Shown here in pieces: positions 6,392 to 13,550 of a stretch of 21,970 nt of DNA. Numbering within the stretch: the stretch's first letter is position 1; the number at the start of each line of letters is the position of its first letter. The notes beneath the pieces are model-generated. The model searched no databases. It had not been told where the DNA came from and saw only the letters and a list, made by a program, of their open reading frames with translations. Source of the stretch: Crocinitomicaceae bacterium. Lineage in GTDB: Bacteria; Bacteroidota; Bacteroidia; Flavobacteriales_D; Sanyastnellaceae. Location: the NCBI GenBank assembly GCA_020848015.1, contig JADLBA010000217.1:1-21970 (forward strand). The letters are read 5' to 3'. The position numbers were made by a program, and so were the translations under genes.

Positions 6392-7384
6392 ATGGTGAAA
6401 GCAGCAATCACAGCAGTTCAGGGGTATATCCCTCCGGATATCCTTTCCAATAGTGACCTCGAAAAAATGGTCAATACGACGGATGAATGGATCAGTACAA
6501 GAACAGGGATCAAAGAAAGACATATACTGAAGGGAGAGGGGCTGGGAACCAGTGATATGGCAGTGTATGCCGTGAAAGGACTACTCGAAAAGAGAGGTAT
6601 CGAACCCGACGAAATTGATCTGTTGATCTGCGCTACCGTTACTCCTGATCACCTTTTTCCCGCTACGGCCAATATTATCTGCGATAAAATCGGGGCAAAA
6701 AATGCGTGGGGTTATGATATAAATGCTGCGTGCAGCGGTTTTTTATATGCGCTTGTTACCGGGGCTCAGTTTGTCGAGAGCGGACGCAGCAAAAAGGTAG
6801 TGGTGGTAGGAGCTGATAAAATGTCGTCTATTATTGATTATACCGACCGCTCCACCTGCATTCTTTTTGGTGACGGTGCCGGTGCTGTTTTACTGGAAAG
6901 CACCAGTGAAAATACCGGTATAATGGATTCTATTCTAAAATCCGACGGGCAAGGGCGGCATTATCTTTACCAGATGGCAGGCGGGTCGGTTCGCCCTGCC
7001 TCCCATGAATCAGTAGATAACAAGGAGCACTTTGTCTTTCAGGATGGCCAGCCGGTATTCAAAGCGGCTGTCATTGGTATGGCCGATGTATCAGCGGAGA
7101 TAATGGAAAAAAACAACCTGAAGTCTGAAGATATTGCCTGGCTCGTCCCTCATCAGGCAAATCTGCGAATCATTGATGCAACTGCCCGTCGTATTGGAAT
7201 AACCAACGAAAAAGTGATGATAAATATCCAGCGGTACGGCAATACCACCGCAGGCACCATCCCTCTTTGCCTTTGGGATTGGGAAAATCAACTTAAAAAA
7301 GGTGACAATCTGATCCTTGCCGCTTTTGGAGGTGGTTTTACCTGGGGAGCGATCTACGTAAAATGGGCATATACTGCCAAATAA
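6392..7384 (+). CDS. fabH: 3-oxoacyl-ACP synthase III (KAS III)
   Basis: FabH (EC 2.3.1.180) condenses an acyl-CoA primer, usually acetyl-CoA, with malonyl-ACP to start fatty acid synthesis type II in the cytoplasm. The 330 residues match the family length. The catalytic triad is visible: C114 in INAACSGF, H254 in VPHQANLRI and N284 in RYGNTTAGT. Other signatures are TTDEWISTRTGIKERH at residues 29-44, GDGAGAVLLE, and the glycine-rich end AFGGGFTWGA. The ATG gives the usual short N-terminus before the first strand. The next genes, accB and accC, supply malonyl-CoA for the same pathway, so the cluster is coherent. A separate regulator is not in the window. Branched-chain versus acetyl primer preference cannot be judged from this sequence by eye. 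Confidence 0.97.
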   Translation: MVKAAITAVQGYIPPDILSNSDLEKMVNTTDEWISTRTGIKERHILKGEGLGTSDMAVYAVKGLLEKRGIEPDEIDLLICATVTPDHLFPATANIICDKIGAKNAWGYDINAACSGFLYALVTGAQFVESGRSKKVVVVGADKMSSIIDYTDRSTCILFGDGAGAVLLESTSENTGIMDSILKSDGQGRHYLYQMAGGSVRPASHESVDNKEHFVFQDGQPVFKAAVIGMADVSAEIMEKNNLKSEDIAWLVPHQANLRIIDATARRIGITNEKVMINIQRYGNTTAGTIPLCLWDWENQLKKGDNLILAAFGGGFTWGAIYVKWAYTAK

Positions 7385-7395
7385 AATAGCACGAT

Positions 7396-7403
7396 TATAT
7401 TTG
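7396..7403 (+). promoter_or_regulatory. Promoter-like -7 box before accB
   Basis: TATATTTG (7396-7403) fits TAnnTTTG exactly and sits in the 51-bp gap between fabH and accB, 32 bp before the accB ATG. The expected -33 site has only ACTG (7373-7376, 19 bp upstream). It suggests that accB-accC can be transcribed separately from fabH. Confidence 0.5.
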
Positions 7404-7435
7404 GCGCGCCGAATAAAAACAGAACAATAACCATT

Positions 7436-7936
7436 ATGAACATAACCCAAATTCAGGACCTCATCAAGTTCGTTTCTAAAAGCGGGGTAAGCGAAGTGGA
7501 GATTGAACAGAAAGACTTCAAGATCACTATCAAGACCCATGAACCCGAACGAAAAAACAAAGCTCAAGAGGTTATCCAGGTACCGGTTCAACAGGCAGTT
7601 CAGCAGACTATCCCGGTGGCAGTTCCGGTGCCCGCACTTGTACCGCCAACACCATCTGCACCCGTAGTATCTGCTGCGACAGATCATTCAGGAAACCTCA
7701 TAGAAATACGAAGCCCGATGATCGGTACCTTCTATCGCGCTTCCGCTCCGGATAAACCAGCTTTTGTAGAAGTGGGAGCCTCTGTTAAGGTGGGTGATAC
7801 TGTTTGCGTAATTGAGGCAATGAAACTCTTCAATGAAATTGAAAGTGAAGTCACCGGAAAAATTGTGAAAGTATTAGTAAATGACAGTACCCCGGTTGAA
7901 TACGATCAGCCGCTGTTCCTTGTTGAACCCGCCTGA
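7436..7936 (+). CDS. accB: Biotin carboxyl carrier protein of acetyl-CoA carboxylase
   Basis: BCCP carries CO2 on biotin between the biotin carboxylase (AccC) and the carboxyltransferase of acetyl-CoA carboxylase. The 166 residues show the standard layout: an N-terminal helical region of about 40 residues that binds AccC (MNITQIQDLIKFVSKSGVSE), a flexible linker rich in Pro, Val and Ala (about residues 50-80), and the C-terminal biotinyl domain that starts at IRSPMIGTFY. The biotinylation site is K130 in the EAMKL motif. The domain retains the protruding thumb-like PDKPAFVEVG segment of bacterial BCCPs. accC follows after 104 bp. Confidence 0.97.
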   Translation: MNITQIQDLIKFVSKSGVSEVEIEQKDFKITIKTHEPERKNKAQEVIQVPVQQAVQQTIPVAVPVPALVPPTPSAPVVSAATDHSGNLIEIRSPMIGTFYRASAPDKPAFVEVGASVKVGDTVCVIEAMKLFNEIESEVTGKIVKVLVNDSTPVEYDQPLFLVEPA

Positions 7937-8040
7937 CTTTTTTATTCTGCAGGCACTCTTGCCTATAATAAACCTGAGAAGGCGGCTTTCCAGCACTGTC
8001 CCGCCACGTTCTTCGCAAAACATGAATGAAGCAAGATACT

Positions 8041-9375
8041 ATGTTCAATAAAATATTGATTGCTAACCGAGGGGAGATCGCCCTGCGCGTCATCAGAACC
8101 TGCAAGGAAATGGGCATTGCCACTGTCGCCGTTTACTCTACCGCGGATCGCGATAGTTTGCATGTTAGGTTTGCTGATGAGGCAGTATGTATCGGCCCAC
8201 CCTCCGGAAAAGATTCTTACCTTAAGATTCCGAACATTATTGCAGCCGCTGAAATTACCAATGCTGATGCTATTCACCCCGGCTACGGTTTCCTTTCGGA
8301 GAATGCAGTTTTTTCAAAAGTGTGCAAGGAGAATGGAATTAAATTCATCGGGGCCTCTCCCGAAATGATTGATGCGATGGGAGATAAATCATCGGCCAAG
8401 CAAACGATGAAAGATGCAGGGGTACCAACCATTCCCGGAAGTGATGGTTTGCTTGAAGACCTGAAGCAGGCAAAAAGCACAGCAAAAAGAATCAAGTACC
8501 CGGTAATGTTGAAAGCAACTGCCGGCGGTGGAGGTAAAGGAATGAGGGTGTGCAAAAACGAAGAAGAACTTATTGATGCCTGGGACAAAGTGCGCAGAGA
8601 GGCAGGGGCGGCTTTTGGTAACGATGGTATTTATATGGAGAAATTCGTTGAAGAACCACGTCATATAGAAATTCAGATCGCCGGTGACAAAGACGGTAAA
8701 GCCTGTCATCTTTCAGAAAGAGACTGTTCTATTCAGAGAAGACACCAAAAACTCGTTGAGGAAACACCCTCTCCGATCATGACGGACGAGTTGCGCGAAA
8801 AAATGGGGCAGGCCGCGATCAAAGCCGCAGAAGCGGTGAGCTATGAAGGTGTCGGTACTGTAGAATTCCTCGTTGATAAGAATCGCGATTTTTATTTCAT
8901 GGAAATGAATACGAGGATTCAGGTTGAACATACGATTACAGAAGAAGTGATCAACTACGATTTGGTAAAAGAACAGATAAAACTCGCCGTAGGCGAACCT
9001 ATTTCTGGCAGAAATTATTACCCGAAAATGCACTCTATCCAGTGTAGAATCAATGCAGAAGATCCTCAAAAGGGATTTGCTCCTTCGCCGGGAAAAATCA
9101 CCGCATATCATTCACCAGGAGGTCATGGAGTTCGCATAGACACTCATGCCTACGCGGGTTATGTCATCCCTCCCTATTATGACTCCATGATCGCCAAGCT
9201 AATCACCGTAGCTCAGACCAGAGAAGAAGCCATCACTAAAATGCAGCGTGCACTGGACGAATACATTATCGAGGGAATTAAAACTACTATTCCGTTTCAC
9301 CAGAAACTGATGAGAGATGAAAAATTCAGATCGGGAAATTTCACCACAAAGTTTCTTGAGGACTTCGAAATGTGA
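8041..9375 (+). CDS. accC: Biotin carboxylase subunit of acetyl-CoA carboxylase
   Basis: AccC (EC 6.3.4.14) uses ATP and bicarbonate to carboxylate biotin on AccB. I start it at ATG 8041 because MFNKILIANRGEIALRVIR is the fixed family start; an ATG five codons upstream (8026) is possible. The 444 residues are typical. Signs are the N-terminal GEIALRV fold, IHPGYGFLSEN, the ATP-grasp glycine loop AGGGGKGM at residues 161-168, ERDCSIQRRHQKLVEE, the catalytic region EMNTRIQVEHTITEEV, and the C-terminal FAPSPGKI and YYDSMIAKLI. It follows accB after 104 bp with no terminator. The carboxyltransferase subunits (accA, accD) are not in the window. Its stop lies only 10 bp from that of mutS on the other strand, with no hairpin between. 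Confidence 0.97.
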   Translation: MFNKILIANRGEIALRVIRTCKEMGIATVAVYSTADRDSLHVRFADEAVCIGPPSGKDSYLKIPNIIAAAEITNADAIHPGYGFLSENAVFSKVCKENGIKFIGASPEMIDAMGDKSSAKQTMKDAGVPTIPGSDGLLEDLKQAKSTAKRIKYPVMLKATAGGGGKGMRVCKNEEELIDAWDKVRREAGAAFGNDGIYMEKFVEEPRHIEIQIAGDKDGKACHLSERDCSIQRRHQKLVEETPSPIMTDELREKMGQAAIKAAEAVSYEGVGTVEFLVDKNRDFYFMEMNTRIQVEHTITEEVINYDLVKEQIKLAVGEPISGRNYYPKMHSIQCRINAEDPQKGFAPSPGKITAYHSPGGHGVRIDTHAYAGYVIPPYYDSMIAKLITVAQTREEAITKMQRALDEYIIEGIKTTIPFHQKLMRDEKFRSGNFTTKFLEDFEM

Positions 9376-9385
9376 TCAGCGATAA

Positions 9386-12028
9386 TCAGCCACCCACCAT
9401 TTTTTTTATCTCCATCAATTTCATCAATGCCTCCACCGGAGTCAGCGTATTTATATCAATATGCAACAGTTCATCGCGAACGTTGGACAGTGTAGGGTCA
9501 TCCAGTTGAAAGAAACTCAGTTGCATACCTTGAGTTTGTTGAATCTCTTTTACACGTCCGGTAAGATTTTCCCGGCTATGCGATTTTTCTAATTGTGTCA
9601 GCATTTCATTGGCGCGCTGAACCACCCGTGAAGGCATACCGGCCATACGCGCCACGTGGATTCCAAAACTGTGATTACTTCCCCCTTGTGCAAGTTTCCG
9701 GAGAAAAATAACTTTATTTCCGACTTCCTTTACTGATACATTGAAGTTGCTGATACGCTTAAAACTTCCCGCCATTTCATTGAGTTCGTGATAGTGTGTT
9801 GCAAAAAGTGTTTTTGCTTTTGCTTTTGGAAATTCGTGTAAAAATTCGGCAATTGCCCACGCAATAGATATTCCATCATAAGTAGAAGTGCCCCGACCGA
9901 TCTCATCTAACAATACCAAACTCCGGTCGCTGATGTTGTTAAGGATGCTTGCAGTCTCATTCATTTCGACCATGAACGTAGATTCGCCGCTGGAAATATT
10001 ATCTGATGCGCCCACTCGCGTAAAAATTTTATCCACTAACCCAATATCTGCTGCCTTAGCGGGCACAAATGATCCGATTTGCGCAAGCAAAACGATCAGG
10101 GCTGTTTGGCGCAGTACTGCTGATTTACCGCTCATGTTTGGCCCGGTGATCATAACGATCTGTTGTGTATCCGGATCGAGGTAAATATCATTGCTGATGT
10201 ACTCTTCTCCTGCCGGAAGGTTTTGCTCTATAACGGGGTGCCGCCCTTCTAATATTTGCAGCACTTTTGATTCGTTGATGGATGGTCTTACATAATGGTT
10301 GCGCAAAGCTGTTTTGGCAAATGACATGAGACAATCGAGACGTGCCAGCAGTTGTGCATTGAGTTGAATGGCTGCCGTATAATCCATTACTGCTGCAACC
10401 AGCTCATTGAATATTCTGAATTCTAAGGAGGCAATTTTTTCTTCGGCACCGAGAATCTTTGTTTCATATTCTTTTAGCTCTTCTGTAATATAGCGTTCGG
10501 CCTGTGTCAGTGTTTGCTTTCTGATCCAACCCTCCGGAACCTTGTCCTTATGGGTGTTCCGCACCTCGAGATAGTAGCCAAATACATTGTTATAGGAAAC
10601 TTTCAGCGACGGAATCCCGGTAAGTTCACTTTCTCTTTCCTGCAATTGTTGCAGATAATCTTTCCCCGAAGTACTGAGGGATCGCAATTCATCCAGTTCG
10701 GCACTTATACCGCTTGCTATTACCTGTCCTTTATTCAATGCAATAGGTGGTTCGTGGTAAAGTTCCTTGGCAATGCGTTCTCTCACCGGCTGACATACGT
10801 TCAACTGGTTTCCGATGTATTGAAGTTCCGGATTGTCACTTTTTTCGCAAAAAAATTTGATAGGTTCAATGGCATCCATCGCCTTCCGGATATGCATCAA
10901 CTCCCGTGGATTGATACGCCCTGTAGAAACTTTTGAAATTAGTCGTTCGAGGTCTCCGACCTGCTTTAATTCAGAATAAGTTTTTTCAAGATGATCGGTA
11001 TGATGTGTAAAAAAATCAACTACGGAAAGCCGCTTTTCAATAACCGCTTGTTCTTTCAGCGGCAGCAATACCCAACGGCGCATCATGCGAGACCCCATCG
11101 GAGAAACGGTCTGGTCAATGACGCGAAGCAGTGTGGTTGCATTTTCATTGGAACTGCTTACCAACTCCAGGTTGCGCACAGTGAATTTATCAAGCCACAC
11201 AAACTGCTCTTCTTCAATTCGGCCAATGGTGCTGATATGTGTTACTTTGTCGTGTTGGGTTTCAGCGAGGTAATGAAGAGCCGCTCCACTCGCAATGATC
11301 CCAAGTTCCATCTCTTCTATTCCGAATCCCTTCAGGTTTTTCGTCCCGAAATGGCGTGTGAGTATCTCTCTTCCAAACTCAGAAGTAAATACCCAATCGT
11401 CTAACCGGAAGGTATAATACTGCTGGCCAAAACTTTCTCTGAACACCTCGTCGTGATGTTTCTGGTACAGCACTTCACTCGGACGAAACCCCTGAAGTAA
11501 TTTATCTACATATTCGAAAGTGCCCTGTGATGTCAGAAATTCGCCGGTGCTGATGTCGAGAAATGCTACACCAGCAGTTTTGCCTTTTAGCACAACCGCA
11601 GCGAGGAAATTATTGGCTCGCGACTCGATGGTCTTTTCATTGTACGATACACCGGGAGTGACCAGTTCTGTCACTCCGCGCCGGACTATTTTTTTTGTCA
11701 ATTTTGGGTCTTCGAGTTGATCGCAGATCGCAACCCTGTTACCGGCCTTCACCAATTTTGGAAGGTAGGTATCGAGCGAATGATGCGGAAAACCAGCCAA
11801 TTCTATATAAGCAGCAGATCCATTTTTCCTCCTTGTAAGTACAATGCCCAGCACTTTTGACGCCCGTACAGCATCCTCACCAAAAGTTTCGTAAAAATCG
11901 CCGACACGAAACAGCAACAGTGCATCAGGATATTTCGCCTTGATCGCATTGTATTGTTTCATCAAAGGGGTTTCAACCGGTTGGCCGGTATCGTCCACTG
12001 CAACGTGGCTGGCTGTAAAACTGCTCAC
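9386..12028 (-). CDS. mutS: DNA mismatch repair protein MutS
   Basis: MutS recognises mispaired and looped-out bases and recruits MutL. From GTG 12028 the protein has 880 residues, a normal length. It has the mismatch-reading F45-Y46-E47 in RVGDFYETFGEDA, a connector and lever/clamp region in the middle, then the ABC-type ATPase with Walker A GPNMSGKS (K635), STFMVEMNETA, Walker B LVLLDEIGRGTSTYDG and the switch ATHYHE. The C-terminal tail carries the dimerisation helix region ending in KMVGG. The start is uncertain: an ATG at 12103 would add 25 residues (MNQSCRFPFRSG...) that do not resemble other MutS N-termini and are encoded across a terminator-like hairpin; GTG 11998 is a third option. 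A promoter-like site lies upstream at 12121-12128. Confidence 0.95.
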   Translation of the reverse strand: MSSFTASHVAVDDTGQPVETPLMKQYNAIKAKYPDALLLFRVGDFYETFGEDAVRASKVLGIVLTRRKNGSAAYIELAGFPHHSLDTYLPKLVKAGNRVAICDQLEDPKLTKKIVRRGVTELVTPGVSYNEKTIESRANNFLAAVVLKGKTAGVAFLDISTGEFLTSQGTFEYVDKLLQGFRPSEVLYQKHHDEVFRESFGQQYYTFRLDDWVFTSEFGREILTRHFGTKNLKGFGIEEMELGIIASGAALHYLAETQHDKVTHISTIGRIEEEQFVWLDKFTVRNLELVSSSNENATTLLRVIDQTVSPMGSRMMRRWVLLPLKEQAVIEKRLSVVDFFTHHTDHLEKTYSELKQVGDLERLISKVSTGRINPRELMHIRKAMDAIEPIKFFCEKSDNPELQYIGNQLNVCQPVRERIAKELYHEPPIALNKGQVIASGISAELDELRSLSTSGKDYLQQLQERESELTGIPSLKVSYNNVFGYYLEVRNTHKDKVPEGWIRKQTLTQAERYITEELKEYETKILGAEEKIASLEFRIFNELVAAVMDYTAAIQLNAQLLARLDCLMSFAKTALRNHYVRPSINESKVLQILEGRHPVIEQNLPAGEEYISNDIYLDPDTQQIVMITGPNMSGKSAVLRQTALIVLLAQIGSFVPAKAADIGLVDKIFTRVGASDNISSGESTFMVEMNETASILNNISDRSLVLLDEIGRGTSTYDGISIAWAIAEFLHEFPKAKAKTLFATHYHELNEMAGSFKRISNFNVSVKEVGNKVIFLRKLAQGGSNHSFGIHVARMAGMPSRVVQRANEMLTQLEKSHSRENLTGRVKEIQQTQGMQLSFFQLDDPTLSNVRDELLHIDINTLTPVEALMKLMEIKKMVGG

Positions 12029-12056
12029 AAAATAAGGGGGATTAAAAGCCGAAAAT

Positions 12057-12092
12057 AAAACAAAACTGCCGCTCCTGAAAGGAAAACGGCAG
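12057..12092 (-). terminator. Intrinsic terminator after clpX, in the mutS leader
   Basis: On the minus strand the stem CTGCCG / CGGCAG (12066-12071 with 12087-12092) encloses a smaller TCCT/AGGA stem and is followed by TTTTGTTTTATTTT (to about 12052). It lies about 113 bp past the clpX stop. It also lies downstream of a TAACTTTG box and between the ATG 12103 and GTG 12028 candidates for mutS, so it may work as an attenuator for mutS as well as the clpX terminator. Confidence 0.7.
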
Positions 12093-12114
12093 CTTTGATT
12101 CATGTAAAAAATCG

Positions 12115-12134
12115 TGGGGACAAAGTTATCCCCA
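12115..12134 (-). promoter_or_regulatory. mutS promoter-like box inside an inverted repeat
   Basis: On the minus strand TAACTTTG (12121-12128) fits the -7 consensus TAnnTTTG exactly. It is flanked by a perfect 6-bp inverted repeat TGGGGA / TCCCCA (12115-12120 and 12129-12134). A partial -33 ATTG lies 21 bp upstream (12150-12153). An inverted repeat centred on the -7 box has the geometry of an operator; no known regulator site is recognised. Confidence 0.5.
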
Positions 12135-12204
12135 GTCAGTAGATTTTTTCAATTTTGATTCGCGTTCTTTTTGAACAATTATTCAACAAAAGGCCATGAG
12201 GTAG

Positions 12205-13434
12205 TTACGCTGCTTTCAACTTGTTGATCCTCGATTTGGTGAATTTATCACGCGCATATTGTAACGTAATCTTAAACTCTTTTTCATCCTTGTTGGAGGG
12301 AAGTTCATACATGGCATCGGTCATAATCGCTTCACAAATACTGCGCAATCCTCTTGCGCCGAGTCGGTACTCAGTAGCCTTTTCCACAATGAAGTCGAGT
12401 ACTTTTTTATCAAAACTTAACTTTACTCCGTCCATTTCGAACAGTTTGATGTATTGCTTGATCAATGAATTCTTTGGCTCGGTGAGAATACGTCGGAGAG
12501 ATGATTCATCTAAAGGATCAAGGTGGGTCAGTACAGGGAAGCGCCCGATGAGTTCCGGTATTAGCCCGAATCTTTTCAGGTCGAGCGGCGAAATATGCTG
12601 AAGAATGTTTTCTGTTTCTAACGACATCCCCACTTTTATCGAGTAACCAATGGACGAGGTATTGACACGTCGCTCAATAATTTTTTCAATTCCGTCAAAT
12701 GCACCTCCACAAATAAAAAGAATATTACGTGTATCCACCTGTATCATTTTTTGTTCAGGATGCTTGCGTCCCCCCTGTGGTGGTACGCCTACCACCGCCC
12801 CTTCGAGTAGTTTTAGCAGTGCCTGCTGAACGCCTTCTCCGCTAACATCCCTCGTAATGCTCGGATTATCGCTTTTACGTGCGATCTTGTCAATCTCATC
12901 AATAAATACAATACCTCTTTCTGCTTTTGCCACATCGTAATCTGCATTCTGAAGCAGACGGGAAAGAATACTCTCCACATCTTCGCCTACATATCCTGCT
13001 TCTGTCAGAACAGTAGAATCCGCGATGCAGAAAGGAACATTCAGCATTTTGGCAATGGTCTTGGCCAGCAGGGTTTTCCCCGTGCCTGTTTCGCCGACCA
13101 TAATAATATTTGACTTTTCAATTTCTATTTCATCCTCTTTTTTTGAGGACTTATAGGTGATGCGTTTATAGTGATTATAAACAGCAACACTTAACACTTT
13201 TTTGGCTTCATTCTGACCAATCACATACTCATCGAGAAAACGGCTAATTTCGGCGGGCTTCATCAGGTTTAGCTGCCCGTCGGAAAATGGTGCCCCCTCA
13301 TCGTGTGCCACCTCTTTTACAATAAGGTTGGCCTGCGAAACACAATCGTCACAAATATGCCCGCTGATACCGGCGATAAGCACAGTAACCTCACTCTTCT
13401 TTCGCCCGCAGAAGGAGCAACTGATTTCTTTCAT
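12205..13434 (-). CDS. clpX: ATP-dependent Clp protease ATP-binding subunit ClpX
   Basis: ClpX is the hexameric AAA+ unfoldase that feeds substrates to ClpP. The 409 residues are standard. The N-terminal zinc-binding domain has C6, C9, C28 and C31. The ATPase has Walker A GETGTGKT at 114-121, the pore-1 loop GYVG at 147-150, Walker B IVFIDE with D179 and E180, and the sensor-2 GARGLRS near the C-terminus. The loop that docks onto ClpP, IGF in E. coli, appears as SSIGYS here. It lies 116 bp downstream of priA, with its own promoter-like site between, and is followed by mutS. clpP is not adjacent, unlike the usual clpP-clpX arrangement. Confidence 0.97.
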   Translation of the reverse strand: MKEISCSFCGRKKSEVTVLIAGISGHICDDCVSQANLIVKEVAHDEGAPFSDGQLNLMKPAEISRFLDEYVIGQNEAKKVLSVAVYNHYKRITYKSSKKEDEIEIEKSNIIMVGETGTGKTLLAKTIAKMLNVPFCIADSTVLTEAGYVGEDVESILSRLLQNADYDVAKAERGIVFIDEIDKIARKSDNPSITRDVSGEGVQQALLKLLEGAVVGVPPQGGRKHPEQKMIQVDTRNILFICGGAFDGIEKIIERRVNTSSIGYSIKVGMSLETENILQHISPLDLKRFGLIPELIGRFPVLTHLDPLDESSLRRILTEPKNSLIKQYIKLFEMDGVKLSFDKKVLDFIVEKATEYRLGARGLRSICEAIMTDAMYELPSNKDEKEFKITLQYARDKFTKSRINKLKAA

Positions 13435-13522
13435 TGAAACTTACTTTACTCGTTGAACCGGAAAAAAAAACGGAATTTCTGAACTTGGAAAATTGCCATT
13501 TAATCCGTCTCCAAACATTCCG

Positions 13523-13530
13523 CAAAGATA
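13523..13530 (-). promoter_or_regulatory. clpX promoter-like -7 box
   Basis: On the minus strand TATCTTTG (13523-13530) fits TAnnTTTG exactly, in the 116-bp priA-clpX gap. The start of transcription would fall near 13516, giving a leader of about 80 nt. No clear -33 TTTG lies 19-21 bp upstream, where the sequence is the end of priA. Confidence 0.5.
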
Positions 13531-13550
13531 GTGAAAATAGCCCTGACTAC

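Noticed and set aside
8026..8040. Upstream ATG for accC
   Set aside because: It adds five residues before the fixed family start MFNKILIANRGEIALRV; possible but less likely.
10514..11404. Plus-strand frames of about 140 codons inside mutS
   Set aside because: They are antisense to strongly conserved MutS sequence, show no family resemblance and have no start signals.
12126..12134. TTATCCCCA as a DnaA box
   Set aside because: It is one base off the TTATCCACA consensus, stands alone, and is explained as the arm of the palindrome around the mutS promoter box.
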